Source: Candidatus Gemmiger faecigallinarum
GTDB taxonomy: Bacteria > Bacillota > Clostridia > Oscillospirales > Ruminococcaceae
Direction: 5' to 3'
NCBI GenBank assembly: GCA_019120395.1
Contig: DWVD01000035.1
Span: forward strand, 1 to 50,850
DNA: 50,850 nucleotides
Part shown: positions 1 through 8,860 of the stretch, in pieces
How positions within the stretch are numbered: position 1 is the first letter of the stretch
Layout of the letters: each line of letters begins with the position of its first letter
Notes under the pieces: generated by a model
The model's database searches: none
The model's input: only the letters and a program-made list of their open reading frames with translations
What the model was told of the DNA's origin: nothing
Made by a program: the position numbers and the translations under genes

Positions 1-805
1 TCAGGGCATGATGTTCGGCTACGCCTGCGACGAGACCCCCGAGCTGATGCCCCTGCCCATCAGCCTGGCCCACAAGCTGGCCCGCCGCCTGGCCGAGGTG
101 CGCAAGAGCGGCGAGATGGACTATCTGCGCCCCGACGGCAAAAGCCAGGTGACGGTGGAGTACGAGGGCGACCGCCCCGTCCGGGTGGACACGGTGGTCA
201 TCTCCACCCAGCACCGGGAGGACGTCCAGATGGACCGGCTGCGGGCCGATGTGATGGACAAGGTGATCCGGGCCGTCATCCCCGCCGCCCTGCTGGACGA
301 GCACACCAAATACTTCATCAACCCCACCGGGCGGTTCGTCATCGGCGGGCCCCAGGGCGACAGCGGCCTGACCGGGCGCAAGATCATCGTGGACACCTAC
401 GGCGGCTACGCCCGCCACGGCGGCGGCGCATTCTCGGGCAAGGACCCCAGCAAGGTGGACCGCAGCGCCGCCTACGCCGCCCGCTGGGTGGCCAAGAACA
501 TCGTGGCCGCGGGCCTGGCCCGCCGGTGCGAGGTGCAGCTGGCCTATGCCATCGGCGTGGCGCACCCCGTGTCGATCATGGTGGACACCTTCGGCACCGG
601 CATCGCCGGCGACGACAAGATCGAGGCCGCGGTGGAAAAGGTCTTTGACCTGACCCCCGCCGCCATCATCCGGGACCTGGACCTGCGCAAGCCCATCTAC
701 CGCCGCCTGGCCGCCTACGGCCACATGGGCCGGGAGGACCTGGGCGTCCGCTGGGAGAACACCGACCGCACCCAGGCCCTGAAGGACGCCCTGGCCGGCT
801 TGTAA
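1..805 (+). CDS. metK: S-adenosylmethionine synthetase, C-terminal part (5' end outside window)
   Basis: The frame enters the window at base 2 with [12 protein letters not shown], which is the MetK signature ([14 protein letters not shown]) minus its first two residues, so the start codon lies upstream. The enzyme makes S-adenosylmethionine from methionine and ATP in the cytoplasm. Further family motifs follow: [13 protein letters not shown] (phosphate loop region) and [16 protein letters not shown], and the protein ends normally in ...ALAGL at TAA 803-805. About two thirds of the protein (267 residues) is present and shows no damage. Only a weak GC hairpin followed by six T lies downstream (about 815-839), and prs has its own candidate promoter. 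Confidence 0.97.
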   Translation, partial: QGMMFGYACDETPELMPLPISLAHKLARRLAEVRKSGEMDYLRPDGKSQVTVEYEGDRPVRVDTVVISTQHREDVQMDRLRADVMDKVIRAVIPAALLDEHTKYFINPTGRFVIGGPQGDSGLTGRKIIVDTYGGYARHGGGAFSGKDPSKVDRSAAYAARWVAKNIVAAGLARRCEVQLAYAIGVAHPVSIMVDTFGTGIAGDDKIEAAVEKVFDLTPAAIIRDLDLRKPIYRRLAAYGHMGREDLGVRWENTDRTQALKDALAGL

Positions 806-847
806 GCACAAGAAGGCGCAAAATGCGGCGCGGTTTTTTGTAAATAA

Positions 848-877
848 CTGACAGACCAGGGCGGATTTTGCTATAAC
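848..877 (+). promoter_or_regulatory. candidate promoter for prs
   Basis: CTGACA (848-853) and TATAAC (872-877) are separated by 18 bases and precede prs by 133 bases. An alternative is TTGAAA (899-904) with TAAAAT (924-929) at 19 bases. Both are only moderately close to sigma-A consensus. Confidence 0.35.
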
Positions 878-1010
878 TGCTGTGCAAGGCGCAGAAATTT
901 GAAAATCCTACTGGCGGCGAGGCTAAAATGTGATAAAATGAAAACGGCATGATCCTTTTCGTAAGAAAGAGGCATAACACTGGTAAAGAGGAATTAAAGG
1001 AGCCGTAAAA

Positions 1011-2180
1011 ATGTCCAATGTGATCGAAGCCAAGGATATCTTCGCGCAGGGCGGCAGCGTCGCAGATCTGCGCCTGCTGTGCTGCCCCGGTGCGGAGGAA
1101 CTGACCAACCTGATCGACCGCCACCTGATGCGGTGGGCTGCGCAAAGCGGCAAGGAGCAGGGCAGCTTTGTCATCCCCTGCGAGTGCCCCCGCTTCCAGA
1201 GCGGCGACGCCAAGGGCCTGGTCAAGGATTCGGTGCGGGGCGATGACATCTTCATCGTGGTGGACCCGGGCAACTACAGCGTGACCTACAAGCTGTTCGG
1301 GTACGAGAACCATATGTCCCCGGACGACCATTTTTCCAACCTCAAGCGCCTGATCCAGGCTGTGGCAGGCAAGGCACACCGCGTGTCGGTCATTATGCCC
1401 AGCCTGTACGGCGGCCGTCAGCACCGCCGCGAAGTGCGCGAGAGCCTTGACTGCGCTGTGGCTCTGCAGGAGCTGCAGAATATGGGCGTGAAGAACATCA
1501 TCACCTTCGACGCCCACGACCCCCGCGTTCAGAACGCCGTCCCCCTGCTCAGCTTTGACAACGCTATGCCCACCTACCAGGTGCTCAAGAGCCTGCTGCA
1601 GAAGATGCCCGACCTGTCGTTCGACAAGAAGGATTTCATGGTGGTCAGCCCCGACGAGGGCGCGATGAACCGCAATATGTACTTCTCCAGCGTGCTGGGC
1701 TGCAACCTGGGCATGTTCTACAAGCGCCGCGATTACAGCCGCGTGGTCAACGGCCGCAATCCCATCGTCGCCCACGAGTATCTGGGCGAGAGCGTGGAGG
1801 GCAAGGACGTGTTCATTGCCGACGACATCATCGCTTCCGGCGAGAGCATGCTGGACATTGCCTACGAGCTGAAGATGCGCGGCGCCCGCAAGATCTTTAC
1901 CTGCGCCACCTTCCCGCTGTTCACCTCCGGCCTGGAGAAGTTCGACAAGGCCTATGCCGACGGCATCATCGCCGCGGTGCTGGGCACCAACCTGACCTAT
2001 CGCACGCCGGAACTGCTGGAGCGTAAATGGTACTTTGACGTGGACGTTTCCAAGTATACCGCATACTTTATCGCCGCGATCAACCACGACAAGAGCGTCA
2101 GCAGCATCATCGACCCCATCGTCAAGATCCGCGCTCTGTTGGAAAAGCACGGCATCCCTATGGGCGGAGCTCAGGACTGA
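1011..2180 (+). CDS. prs: ribose-phosphate pyrophosphokinase (PRPP synthetase), long form
   Basis: Predicted to make PRPP from ribose 5-phosphate and ATP for nucleotide, histidine and tryptophan synthesis. The protein has 389 residues, longer than the usual ~315. It shows two PRTase-like folds, a GRQHRR stretch around residues 138-143 that resembles the ATP-binding loop of the family, a FDAHDPR motif, and an acidic PRPP loop (VFIADDIIASGES, about residues 265-277). The loop is atypical: canonical Prs has DDIIDTAGT, here DDIIASGES. The start at 1011 is set by AAAGGAG at 996-1002. A strong hairpin follows, so it is probably monocistronic. Assignment to Prs is firm; whether the variant loop changes regulation is unknown. 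Confidence 0.9.
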   Translation: MSNVIEAKDIFAQGGSVADLRLLCCPGAEELTNLIDRHLMRWAAQSGKEQGSFVIPCECPRFQSGDAKGLVKDSVRGDDIFIVVDPGNYSVTYKLFGYENHMSPDDHFSNLKRLIQAVAGKAHRVSVIMPSLYGGRQHRREVRESLDCAVALQELQNMGVKNIITFDAHDPRVQNAVPLLSFDNAMPTYQVLKSLLQKMPDLSFDKKDFMVVSPDEGAMNRNMYFSSVLGCNLGMFYKRRDYSRVVNGRNPIVAHEYLGESVEGKDVFIADDIIASGESMLDIAYELKMRGARKIFTCATFPLFTSGLEKFDKAYADGIIAAVLGTNLTYRTPELLERKWYFDVDVSKYTAYFIAAINHDKSVSSIIDPIVKIRALLEKHGIPMGGAQD

Positions 2181-2253
2181 GCCAGTCCCTTCCGGGCGGC
2201 AGGGCCCCGACCCGCGGGCCGCAGACGGAGCCTTTTGCCAAAAACAGAAATAC

Positions 2254-2285
2254 AAAGCGGCCTGTGGCGCCTCACAGGCCGCTTT
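2254..2285 (+). terminator. hairpin terminator after prs
   Basis: AAAGCGGCCTGTG (2254-2266) pairs perfectly with CACAGGCCGCTTT (2273-2285), giving 13 bp and a 6-base loop. The only T run is inside the right arm. Confidence 0.75.
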
Positions 2286-2317
2286 GCTGCGCCGGTCGCC
2301 GTTTCCCCGTTTTGCTG

Positions 2318-2346
2318 TTTACTTTGCGGGGGCGGACGTATATAAT
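2318..2346 (+). promoter_or_regulatory. murD promoter
   Basis: TTTACT (2318-2323), 17-base spacer, perfect TATAAT (2341-2346). It sits directly after the prs terminator and 86 bases before the murD start. Confidence 0.75.
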
Positions 2347-2432
2347 CTAGAGGGAGCGCGGATCCCCCGGCGGGGCATTGCCGGCTGCGGCCGGCAGCGC
2401 GGGGCGGGGGAAGTTTCAAAGGAGGAAATACC

Positions 2433-3839
<1,407 letters not shown>

Positions 3840-3866
3840 TCCGGCCAGAAGGGAGTCTCTGACAAA

Positions 3867-4661
3867 ATGATCCAAGCGGTATCCAACGATATGCAGAAGC
3901 AGTGTTTTCTGGACGCAGCCCGGCGGGAGCCGATGCTGCACGCCCTGCTGGGACGCGACCTGACCCTGTGGGCCGACAACCCGGGCGCGCCGGTCAAGCT
4001 GTTTGTGGCGGGGCAGGCGGCTCTGTCCCTGACCGACGATTACGCCTGGCTGGCCGGCAGGCCGGACGACCTGGAGGAGCTGGTCGGCTTCCTGCGGTTT
4101 GCGGGGGTGCACACCCTGCAGACCCCCAGCGAGCTGGGCGGCCAGCCGGGGCTGCGGGCGGCCGGGCAGGATGCCTTTTTGGTGCTGGAGCCCGGCGGCA
4201 GCCTGCCTCAGCCGCCGCTGCCCCAGGGCTTTGCGCCGGACACCGACGTGCCGGTGGGGGAGGCGGCCGGCCTGCTGTTCCCCACGGCGTCCGCTTACCG
4301 GGACGGGTTCTACTCCCGCACGGCCACGGCGGTCAACCATGGCCTGGCCCGGCTGTGGGGCCTGCGGGATGCCGGCGGCCGGCTGGCTGCCAGCATGGGG
4401 GCGGACGCCCTGTTTGAGCGGCAGGCCTATCTGTCGCTGCTGCACACCGACCCGGCCTTCCGCCGCCGCGGCCTGGGCGGCTGGCTGGTAACGGCGATGG
4501 CCAACGCCCTGGCCGCCGAAGGCTGGCGCTGCGCCTTTTTCAGCGAGCCGCACAACCTGCCGTTTTACCGGCAGCTGGGCTTTGCGCCCGCCGGCACCAT
4601 GAATTGCTGGCATGTGGAAGAACAAAACGTATCACCGGTAAGGAAAATAGAAAAAGGATAG
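3867..4661 (+). CDS. GNAT-family N-acetyltransferase
   Basis: 264 residues. The C-terminal third (about residues 190-250) is a GNAT fold: LSLLHTDPAFRRRGLGGWL carries the acetyl-CoA loop RRRGLGG, and PHNLPFYRQLGF is the usual beta5-alpha4 segment. The N-terminal ~120 residues have no clear family. The substrate cannot be told from sequence. It lies 27 bases after murD and 3 bases before the YnbB-type gene, so murD, this gene and the lyase probably form one transcript. GGGAG at 3851-3855 gives a rather long 11-base spacing to ATG 3867. Confidence 0.85.
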   Translation: MIQAVSNDMQKQCFLDAARREPMLHALLGRDLTLWADNPGAPVKLFVAGQAALSLTDDYAWLAGRPDDLEELVGFLRFAGVHTLQTPSELGGQPGLRAAGQDAFLVLEPGGSLPQPPLPQGFAPDTDVPVGEAAGLLFPTASAYRDGFYSRTATAVNHGLARLWGLRDAGGRLAASMGADALFERQAYLSLLHTDPAFRRRGLGGWLVTAMANALAAEGWRCAFFSEPHNLPFYRQLGFAPAGTMNCWHVEEQNVSPVRKIEKG

Positions 4662-4664
4662 TAA

Positions 4665-5942
4665 ATGCCCATGATCGAACAGTTTTACGACATCAAACCG
4701 GAGGTGCTGGCCCTGGACGAGAAGGCCATGCGCCTGTGCGCCGACCAGTTTGCCGCCACCGAGCGCATCCGGGATTACAACCAGCTGAAAATGCTGCGCG
4801 CCTTTACCGACTGCGGCGTGGAGGCGCGGCACTTTTGGGGGTCCTCCGGCTACGGCGTCTGGGACGACAGCCGCAACAAGCTGGAGGAGGTGTTCAGCCG
4901 GGCCATGGGGGCCGAGGACGCCCTGGTCCGCCCCCAGTTTATGAGCGGCACCCACACCATTGCGGTGGCGCTGTTCGGCCTGCTGCGCCCCGGCGACACG
5001 CTGCTGGCCGCCACCGGCCGCCCCTACGACACGCTGGAGGGCGTGATCGGCCTGGGCGAGGCGGGCAAGGGCTGCGGCACCCTGCGGGAGTTCGGCGTGC
5101 TGTACGACGAGGTCCCCCTGACCGACGCCATGCTGCCTGATTATGCGGGCATCGCCGCCAAGGCACCCGGTGCAAAGGTGCTGCACATCCAGCGCAGCCG
5201 CGGCTATACCCAGCGCAACGCCTTCTCGCTGGAGACCATCGAACGGGTCGTCCGCACCGCCAGGGCCGCCAACCCGGACATCATCGTCTTTGTGGACAAC
5301 TGCTACGGCGAGTTCACCCAAACGCGGGAGCCGCTAGCCGTGGGCGCGGACATCATGGCGGGCAGCTTTATCAAGAACCCCGGCGGCGGCATCACCCCCA
5401 CCGGCGGCTACATCGCCGGCCGGGCCGACCTGGTGGAAAAGATCAGCCACCGCTTCACCGCCCCCGGCATCGGCAAAGATCTGGGCTGCACCCAGGACTC
5501 GCTGCGGGACACCTTCCTGGGCTTTTACTACGCCCCCGGCGTCGTCTGCGAGGCGGTCAAGACCGCCATCTACGCCCAGTGCCTGCTGGAGCTGTGCGGC
5601 GTCCATCCGGTGCCCCGCTACACCGACGAGCACAACGACATCGTCACCTGCTTTGACTCCGGCAGCGCGGCGGCCCTGCAGGGCTTCTGCACCGGCATCC
5701 AGAAGGGCAGCCCCATCGACAGCTTTGTCACCCCCGAACCCGCCGACGAACCCGGCTACACCGACAAGGTCATCATGGCCTCCGGCAGCTTTACCGAGGG
5801 CAGCACCATCGAGATCAGCTGCGACGGCCCGCTGCGCCCGCCCTACACCTGTTACCTGCAGGGCGGCGTCAACTTTACCGCCGGCCGCGCCGCGGTGCTG
5901 TGCGCCGCGCAGAACGCCTTTTTCGGCGGCGCGCCGCAGTAA
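4665..5942 (+). CDS. PLP-dependent lyase of the YnbB / aluminium-resistance (methionine gamma-lyase-like) family
   Basis: 425 residues, matching the family often named aluminium resistance protein (YnbB). It is a fold-type I PLP enzyme related to cystathionine beta-lyase. HFWGSSGYGVWDD and QFMSGTHTIAVALFG are family hallmarks, and the PLP lysine is most likely K237 in GSFIKNPGGG. The real substrate is not settled for this family, and the aluminium name comes from old phenotypic screens. The start ATG 4665 is preceded by AAAAAGGATAG, whose TAG is the stop of the GNAT gene. A 19-bp terminator follows 11 bases after the stop. Confidence 0.9.
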   Translation: MPMIEQFYDIKPEVLALDEKAMRLCADQFAATERIRDYNQLKMLRAFTDCGVEARHFWGSSGYGVWDDSRNKLEEVFSRAMGAEDALVRPQFMSGTHTIAVALFGLLRPGDTLLAATGRPYDTLEGVIGLGEAGKGCGTLREFGVLYDEVPLTDAMLPDYAGIAAKAPGAKVLHIQRSRGYTQRNAFSLETIERVVRTARAANPDIIVFVDNCYGEFTQTREPLAVGADIMAGSFIKNPGGGITPTGGYIAGRADLVEKISHRFTAPGIGKDLGCTQDSLRDTFLGFYYAPGVVCEAVKTAIYAQCLLELCGVHPVPRYTDEHNDIVTCFDSGSAAALQGFCTGIQKGSPIDSFVTPEPADEPGYTDKVIMASGSFTEGSTIEISCDGPLRPPYTCYLQGGVNFTAGRAAVLCAAQNAFFGGAPQ

Positions 5943-5953
5943 CGGCAGCTGTA

Positions 5954-6010
5954 AAAAATTCCCGCTCCTGCGGCCCGGAGGTGACCGGACGCGCAGGAGC
6001 GGGAATTTTT
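5954..6010. terminator. strong bidirectional terminator
   Basis: A 19-bp perfect stem (5954-5972 with 5992-6010, 19-base loop) has five A on one side and five T on the other. It ends the murD-lyase transcript on plus. On minus it overlaps the stop codon (6009-6011) of the 53-residue ORF. Confidence 0.92.
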
Positions 6011-6170
6011 ATTGGTGTGTGCGGGCGGCGCGTTCGGACTGCAGGGCTGTGCGGTACAGCGCCCGGACCTCCGCGTGGTGGCGATTGACCATGGTCAGGA
6101 CATCCCGGGGGAAGTCCGCCCCGGCGCTGCCGCAGGCGGGGACGGGACGATCGGTTAAGCGTTGGGACAT
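6009..6170 (-). CDS. small hypothetical protein, 53 residues
   Basis: A short ORF starting at ATG 6168-6170 with a good AGGAGG eight bases upstream. It lies between two strong bidirectional terminators, so it forms its own transcription unit. A candidate promoter is TAGACA-18-TATTTT on the minus strand (about 6186-6220). The C-terminal half (DVLTMVNRHHAEVRALYRTALQ) looks helical and basic. No family is recognised. The longer frame reaching to 6305 has no ribosome site and runs through a terminator, so it was not used. Confidence 0.45.
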   Translation of the reverse strand: MSQRLTDRPVPACGSAGADFPRDVLTMVNRHHAEVRALYRTALQSERAARTHQ

Positions 6171-6286
6171 GGCGCGACCTCCTGATAAAATAGGCAAAGC
6201 GGCGGATACTTGTCTATTGTGCGGAAGGAAAGTGCGGCTTATACAAAGGGGCGCTATAAAACCTGCGCCGTCGAAGATGACGCCGA

Positions 6287-6325
6287 AAAAGGCCAGGCGC
6301 TGCAAAATGCAGCGCCTGGCCTTTT
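6287..6325. terminator. bidirectional terminator between the 53-residue ORF and ireB
   Basis: An 18-bp perfect stem (6287-6304 with 6308-6325) with a 3-base loop, flanked by A and T runs. It serves minus-strand ireB. Confidence 0.9.
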
Positions 6326-6339
6326 AAATCAGACGAAAT

Positions 6340-6591
6340 TTACTGGCGGACGTAATCACGCACCAGCGCCTGCAGCAGATCATCCCGGTCCACGCGGCGG
6401 ATCAGCGCACGGGCGTTTTTGTAGGTAGTGATATAGGTCGGGTCCTCCGACAGGATATAGCCGACAAGCTGGTTGATGGGGTTATAGCCCTTCTCCTCCA
6501 GTGCGCTGTACACCTGAAGGACGACCTTTTTGATCTCTTCGTCCTTTTCATCCCGAATGGAAAAAATTGCGGTCGGCTCGGAAATAGCCAT
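6340..6591 (-). CDS. ireB: IreB-family regulatory phosphoprotein (DUF965)
   Basis: 83 residues containing the IreB core: VYSALEEKGYNPINQLVGYI, SEDPTYI and NARALIRRVDRDDLL. In enterococci IreB is a small dimer phosphorylated by the Ser/Thr kinase IreK and acts as a negative factor in cephalosporin resistance; cell-wall signalling here is inferred from that. The start MAISEP at 6591 is chosen because GGGGG lies 8 bases upstream. The extended frame to 6639 lacks a site and conservation. It has its own promoter (6660-6688) and terminator. Confidence 0.93.
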   Translation of the reverse strand: MAISEPTAIFSIRDEKDEEIKKVVLQVYSALEEKGYNPINQLVGYILSEDPTYITTYKNARALIRRVDRDDLLQALVRDYVRQ

Positions 6592-6659
6592 GGCAATAAC
6601 CCCCTTTGATATCGGCGGCCGGGAAACAAACTGCCGCACAATCCTACTGTAACGAGTCT

Positions 6660-6688
6660 ATTATATACGAAACTGCAGCATTTCGCAA
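6660..6688 (-). promoter_or_regulatory. ireB promoter
   Basis: On the minus strand TTGCGA (6683-6688) and a perfect TATAAT (6660-6665) with a 17-base spacer, 69 bases before the start. Confidence 0.75.
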
Positions 6689-6753
6689 GTGGAAAGCGGA
6701 CTTTTTTGGGACGAATGTCAAAAGACCCGCCGCAATAAGCGCTTTTCCGCCCG

Positions 6754-7884
6754 TTACCCGGCGATGACCCGGCCTTTCTGGATGACCTTTTGGATGTTCA
6801 GTTCCCGGTCGGCCAAAATCACGTTGCCGTACCGCCCGGCGGCCAGAGAGCCGTAGTCGCTGTCCACGCCGATGCTGCGGGCCGGGTTCTCGCTGGCGGC
6901 GCGCACAGCGCTTTCCAGCGGCACGCCCATGTCCAGCACGGCGCGGCGCATGCAGTCATACAGGCAGGTGGCGCTGCCCGCGATCACGCCGGGATGCTCG
7001 GTCAGGGTGGCGCGGGGGCCTTTCACCGTCACGGCCTGTCCGCCCAGGCTGTACTGGCCGTCAGGCAGGCCGCAGGCCATCATGCTGTCGGCGATCAGCA
7101 CCACGCGGTCGGCGCCGAAGGTGTTGAAGGTGAAGCGCACCATGGCCGGGTGGATGTGCACGCCGTCGGTGATCAGCTCCACCTCGGCGTGGTCCTCCAG
7201 CGCGGCGATGATGGGCCCCGGCTCCCGGTGGGTGATGCCCGGCATGGCGTTGTACAGGTGGGTCATGTGGGACGCGCCGGCAGCGAACGCCTTTTTGGCG
7301 GTCTCGTAACTGGTGCAGGTGTGGGCGATGGAGATGCGCACCTCGCCGCGGCAGCGGGCGATAAAGTCCAGCGCACCGTCCTCCTCCGGGGCCATGTCCA
7401 CCAGCTTGATCAGCCCGCCGGCCCGCTCCTGCAGGCGGCGGAACATGTCCACGTCGGCCTTGTGCAGATACTTGGGGTTCTGCGCGCCGATCTTGTCCGG
7501 GCTGATGAAGGGGCCTTCCATGTTGATGCCCACCAGGTCGGCACCGCGGCCGTTTTTGTGGGCCGCCGCCGCGTCCATGATGCCGCCCAGGATCTCCTCG
7601 CTGTACGTCATGGTGGCGGGGCAGATGGCAAGCACGCCTTTGCTGGCTTCAAAGTCCGCCAGCGCCTGGATGGCCTCCTCGCTGGCGTCGCAGAAGTCGT
7701 GACCCACTGCGCCGTGGAAATGCAGGTCCAGCAGGCCCGGCAGAGCATACAGGCCCTCCGCGTCGATGATCTCCTCATCCAGCTGCGGCGCTGCGCCGAA
7801 CACGATCCGGCCGCCGCGGATGACGATGTCCCCCTTGGCAAACACGTGCTGCGGGGTGTAAACCATTGCGTTTTTGATAATCAT
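6754..7884 (-). CDS. nagA: N-acetylglucosamine-6-phosphate deacetylase
   Basis: Amidohydrolase that converts GlcNAc-6-P to glucosamine-6-P plus acetate in the cytoplasm. 376 residues, normal length. Metal and substrate motifs are visible: LLDLHFHGAVGHDF near residue 55, GINMEGPFIS, SIAHTCTSYE, HLYNAM, TDGVHIHP and LIADSMMACGLPDGQY with the catalytic Asp. It is the last gene of the minus-strand GlcNAc operon, 31 bases after nagB. GAGGCGA precedes ATG 7882-7884. Confidence 0.96.
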   Translation of the reverse strand: MIIKNAMVYTPQHVFAKGDIVIRGGRIVFGAAPQLDEEIIDAEGLYALPGLLDLHFHGAVGHDFCDASEEAIQALADFEASKGVLAICPATMTYSEEILGGIMDAAAAHKNGRGADLVGINMEGPFISPDKIGAQNPKYLHKADVDMFRRLQERAGGLIKLVDMAPEEDGALDFIARCRGEVRISIAHTCTSYETAKKAFAAGASHMTHLYNAMPGITHREPGPIIAALEDHAEVELITDGVHIHPAMVRFTFNTFGADRVVLIADSMMACGLPDGQYSLGGQAVTVKGPRATLTEHPGVIAGSATCLYDCMRRAVLDMGVPLESAVRAASENPARSIGVDSDYGSLAAGRYGNVILADRELNIQKVIQKGRVIAG

Positions 7885-7915
7885 GGCAAATCGCCTCGTT
7901 TCCTGGACGATGGGG

Positions 7916-8644
7916 TCAGATCAGGCTCAGGGCCTCGGCGTCGCCCACCAGCGTGAAGTCAGGGTGCATCTGCAGGATGGAAGCAGGCACCTCCGGCGTG
8001 ACCGGGCCAAAGAACGCCTTCTTGATGATCTCGGCCTTGCCGGCGCCGTTGGCCACCAGCAGCACCTTGCGGGCCTGCATAATGGTCTTGATGCCCATGG
8101 TGTAGGCCTGCTTGGGCACCAGGTCCACATTGCCGTCAAAGAAACGCTTGTTGGCCTCGATGGTTTCCTGGGTCAGGTCGACGCAGTGGGTGCCCAGCTC
8201 AAAGGCGGCGCCCGGCTCGTTGAAGCCGATGTGGCCGTCGTGGCCGATGCCCAGCAGCTGCAGGTCGATGCCGCCTACATTGTGGATGACCTCGTCGTAG
8301 CGCTTGCACTCGGCCTCGGCGTCCAGGTTGGTGCCGTCGGGCAGGTTGATGCGGGCAGGGTCGATGTTGACGTGGTCAAAGAAATTGTCGTGCATGAAGC
8401 TCCAGTAGCTCTGGGGATTCTCACGCGGTAGGCCGCGGTACTCGTCCAGGTTGACGGTGGTCACTTCCGAAAAGTCCACGTCGCCTTTGTTGTACCAGTC
8501 GATCAGCTGCTGATAGGTGCCCACGGGGGTGCCGCCGGTGGCCAGGCCCAGCACGCAGTTGGGCTTCATGATGACCTGGGCAGAGATGATGTTGGCCGCT
8601 TTGCGGGACATATCCTTGTAGTCTTTTGCGCGGATGATCTTCAT
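7916..8644 (-). CDS. nagB: glucosamine-6-phosphate deaminase
   Basis: Converts glucosamine-6-P to fructose-6-P and ammonia, the step after NagA. 242 residues from MKIIRAKDYK. The start at 8644 is fixed by AAAAGGAG, and the in-frame extension to 8752 would run through the promoter. Motifs: LGLATGGTPVGTY (phosphate loop), TVNLDEYRGL (catalytic Asp region), LGIGHDGHIGFNEPG (catalytic His and Glu). It is the short form, without the C-terminal segment that carries the allosteric site in some enterobacterial enzymes. It has its own promoter behind a hairpin, so it can be read with or without the PTS gene. Confidence 0.96.
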   Translation of the reverse strand: MKIIRAKDYKDMSRKAANIISAQVIMKPNCVLGLATGGTPVGTYQQLIDWYNKGDVDFSEVTTVNLDEYRGLPRENPQSYWSFMHDNFFDHVNIDPARINLPDGTNLDAEAECKRYDEVIHNVGGIDLQLLGIGHDGHIGFNEPGAAFELGTHCVDLTQETIEANKRFFDGNVDLVPKQAYTMGIKTIMQARKVLLVANGAGKAEIIKKAFFGPVTPEVPASILQMHPDFTLVGDAEALSLI

Positions 8645-8702
8645 AGAAAATGCAACTCCTTTTCCATTGCCGGTTTTGACAGAGAGCCGGTTTCTTCTTT
8701 CC

Positions 8703-8731
8703 AGTATAGCATTGTCTGCGAAAGGTGTACA
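8703..8731 (-). promoter_or_regulatory. nagBA promoter
   Basis: On the minus strand TGTACA (8726-8731) and TATACT (8703-8708) with a 17-base spacer, 59 bases before nagB. Confidence 0.6.
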
Positions 8732-8774
8732 GCCATAGATGAAAAATTCCACAGCGGGCAGGGAAACAAAGATG

Positions 8775-8802
8775 CCGCGGGCGGGCGTCAGCCCGCCCGC
8801 GG
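8775..8802 (-). terminator. GC-rich hairpin between the PTS gene and nagB
   Basis: CCGCGGGCGGGC (8775-8786) pairs perfectly with GCCCGCCCGCGG (8791-8802) around a 4-base loop. On minus it is followed only by CATCTTTGTTT, so termination is probably partial, with read-through into nagBA. Confidence 0.65.
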
Positions 8803-8860
8803 CGGAAGTCCAGAGGGAGGAACCAGAACTCCCAACAGGAATGTGCCGATCAGAGGCGCA

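Noticed and set aside
8642-8752. N-terminal extension of NagB to 8752
   Set aside because: The extension covers the promoter and ribosome site, and the conserved protein starts at MKIIRAKDYK.
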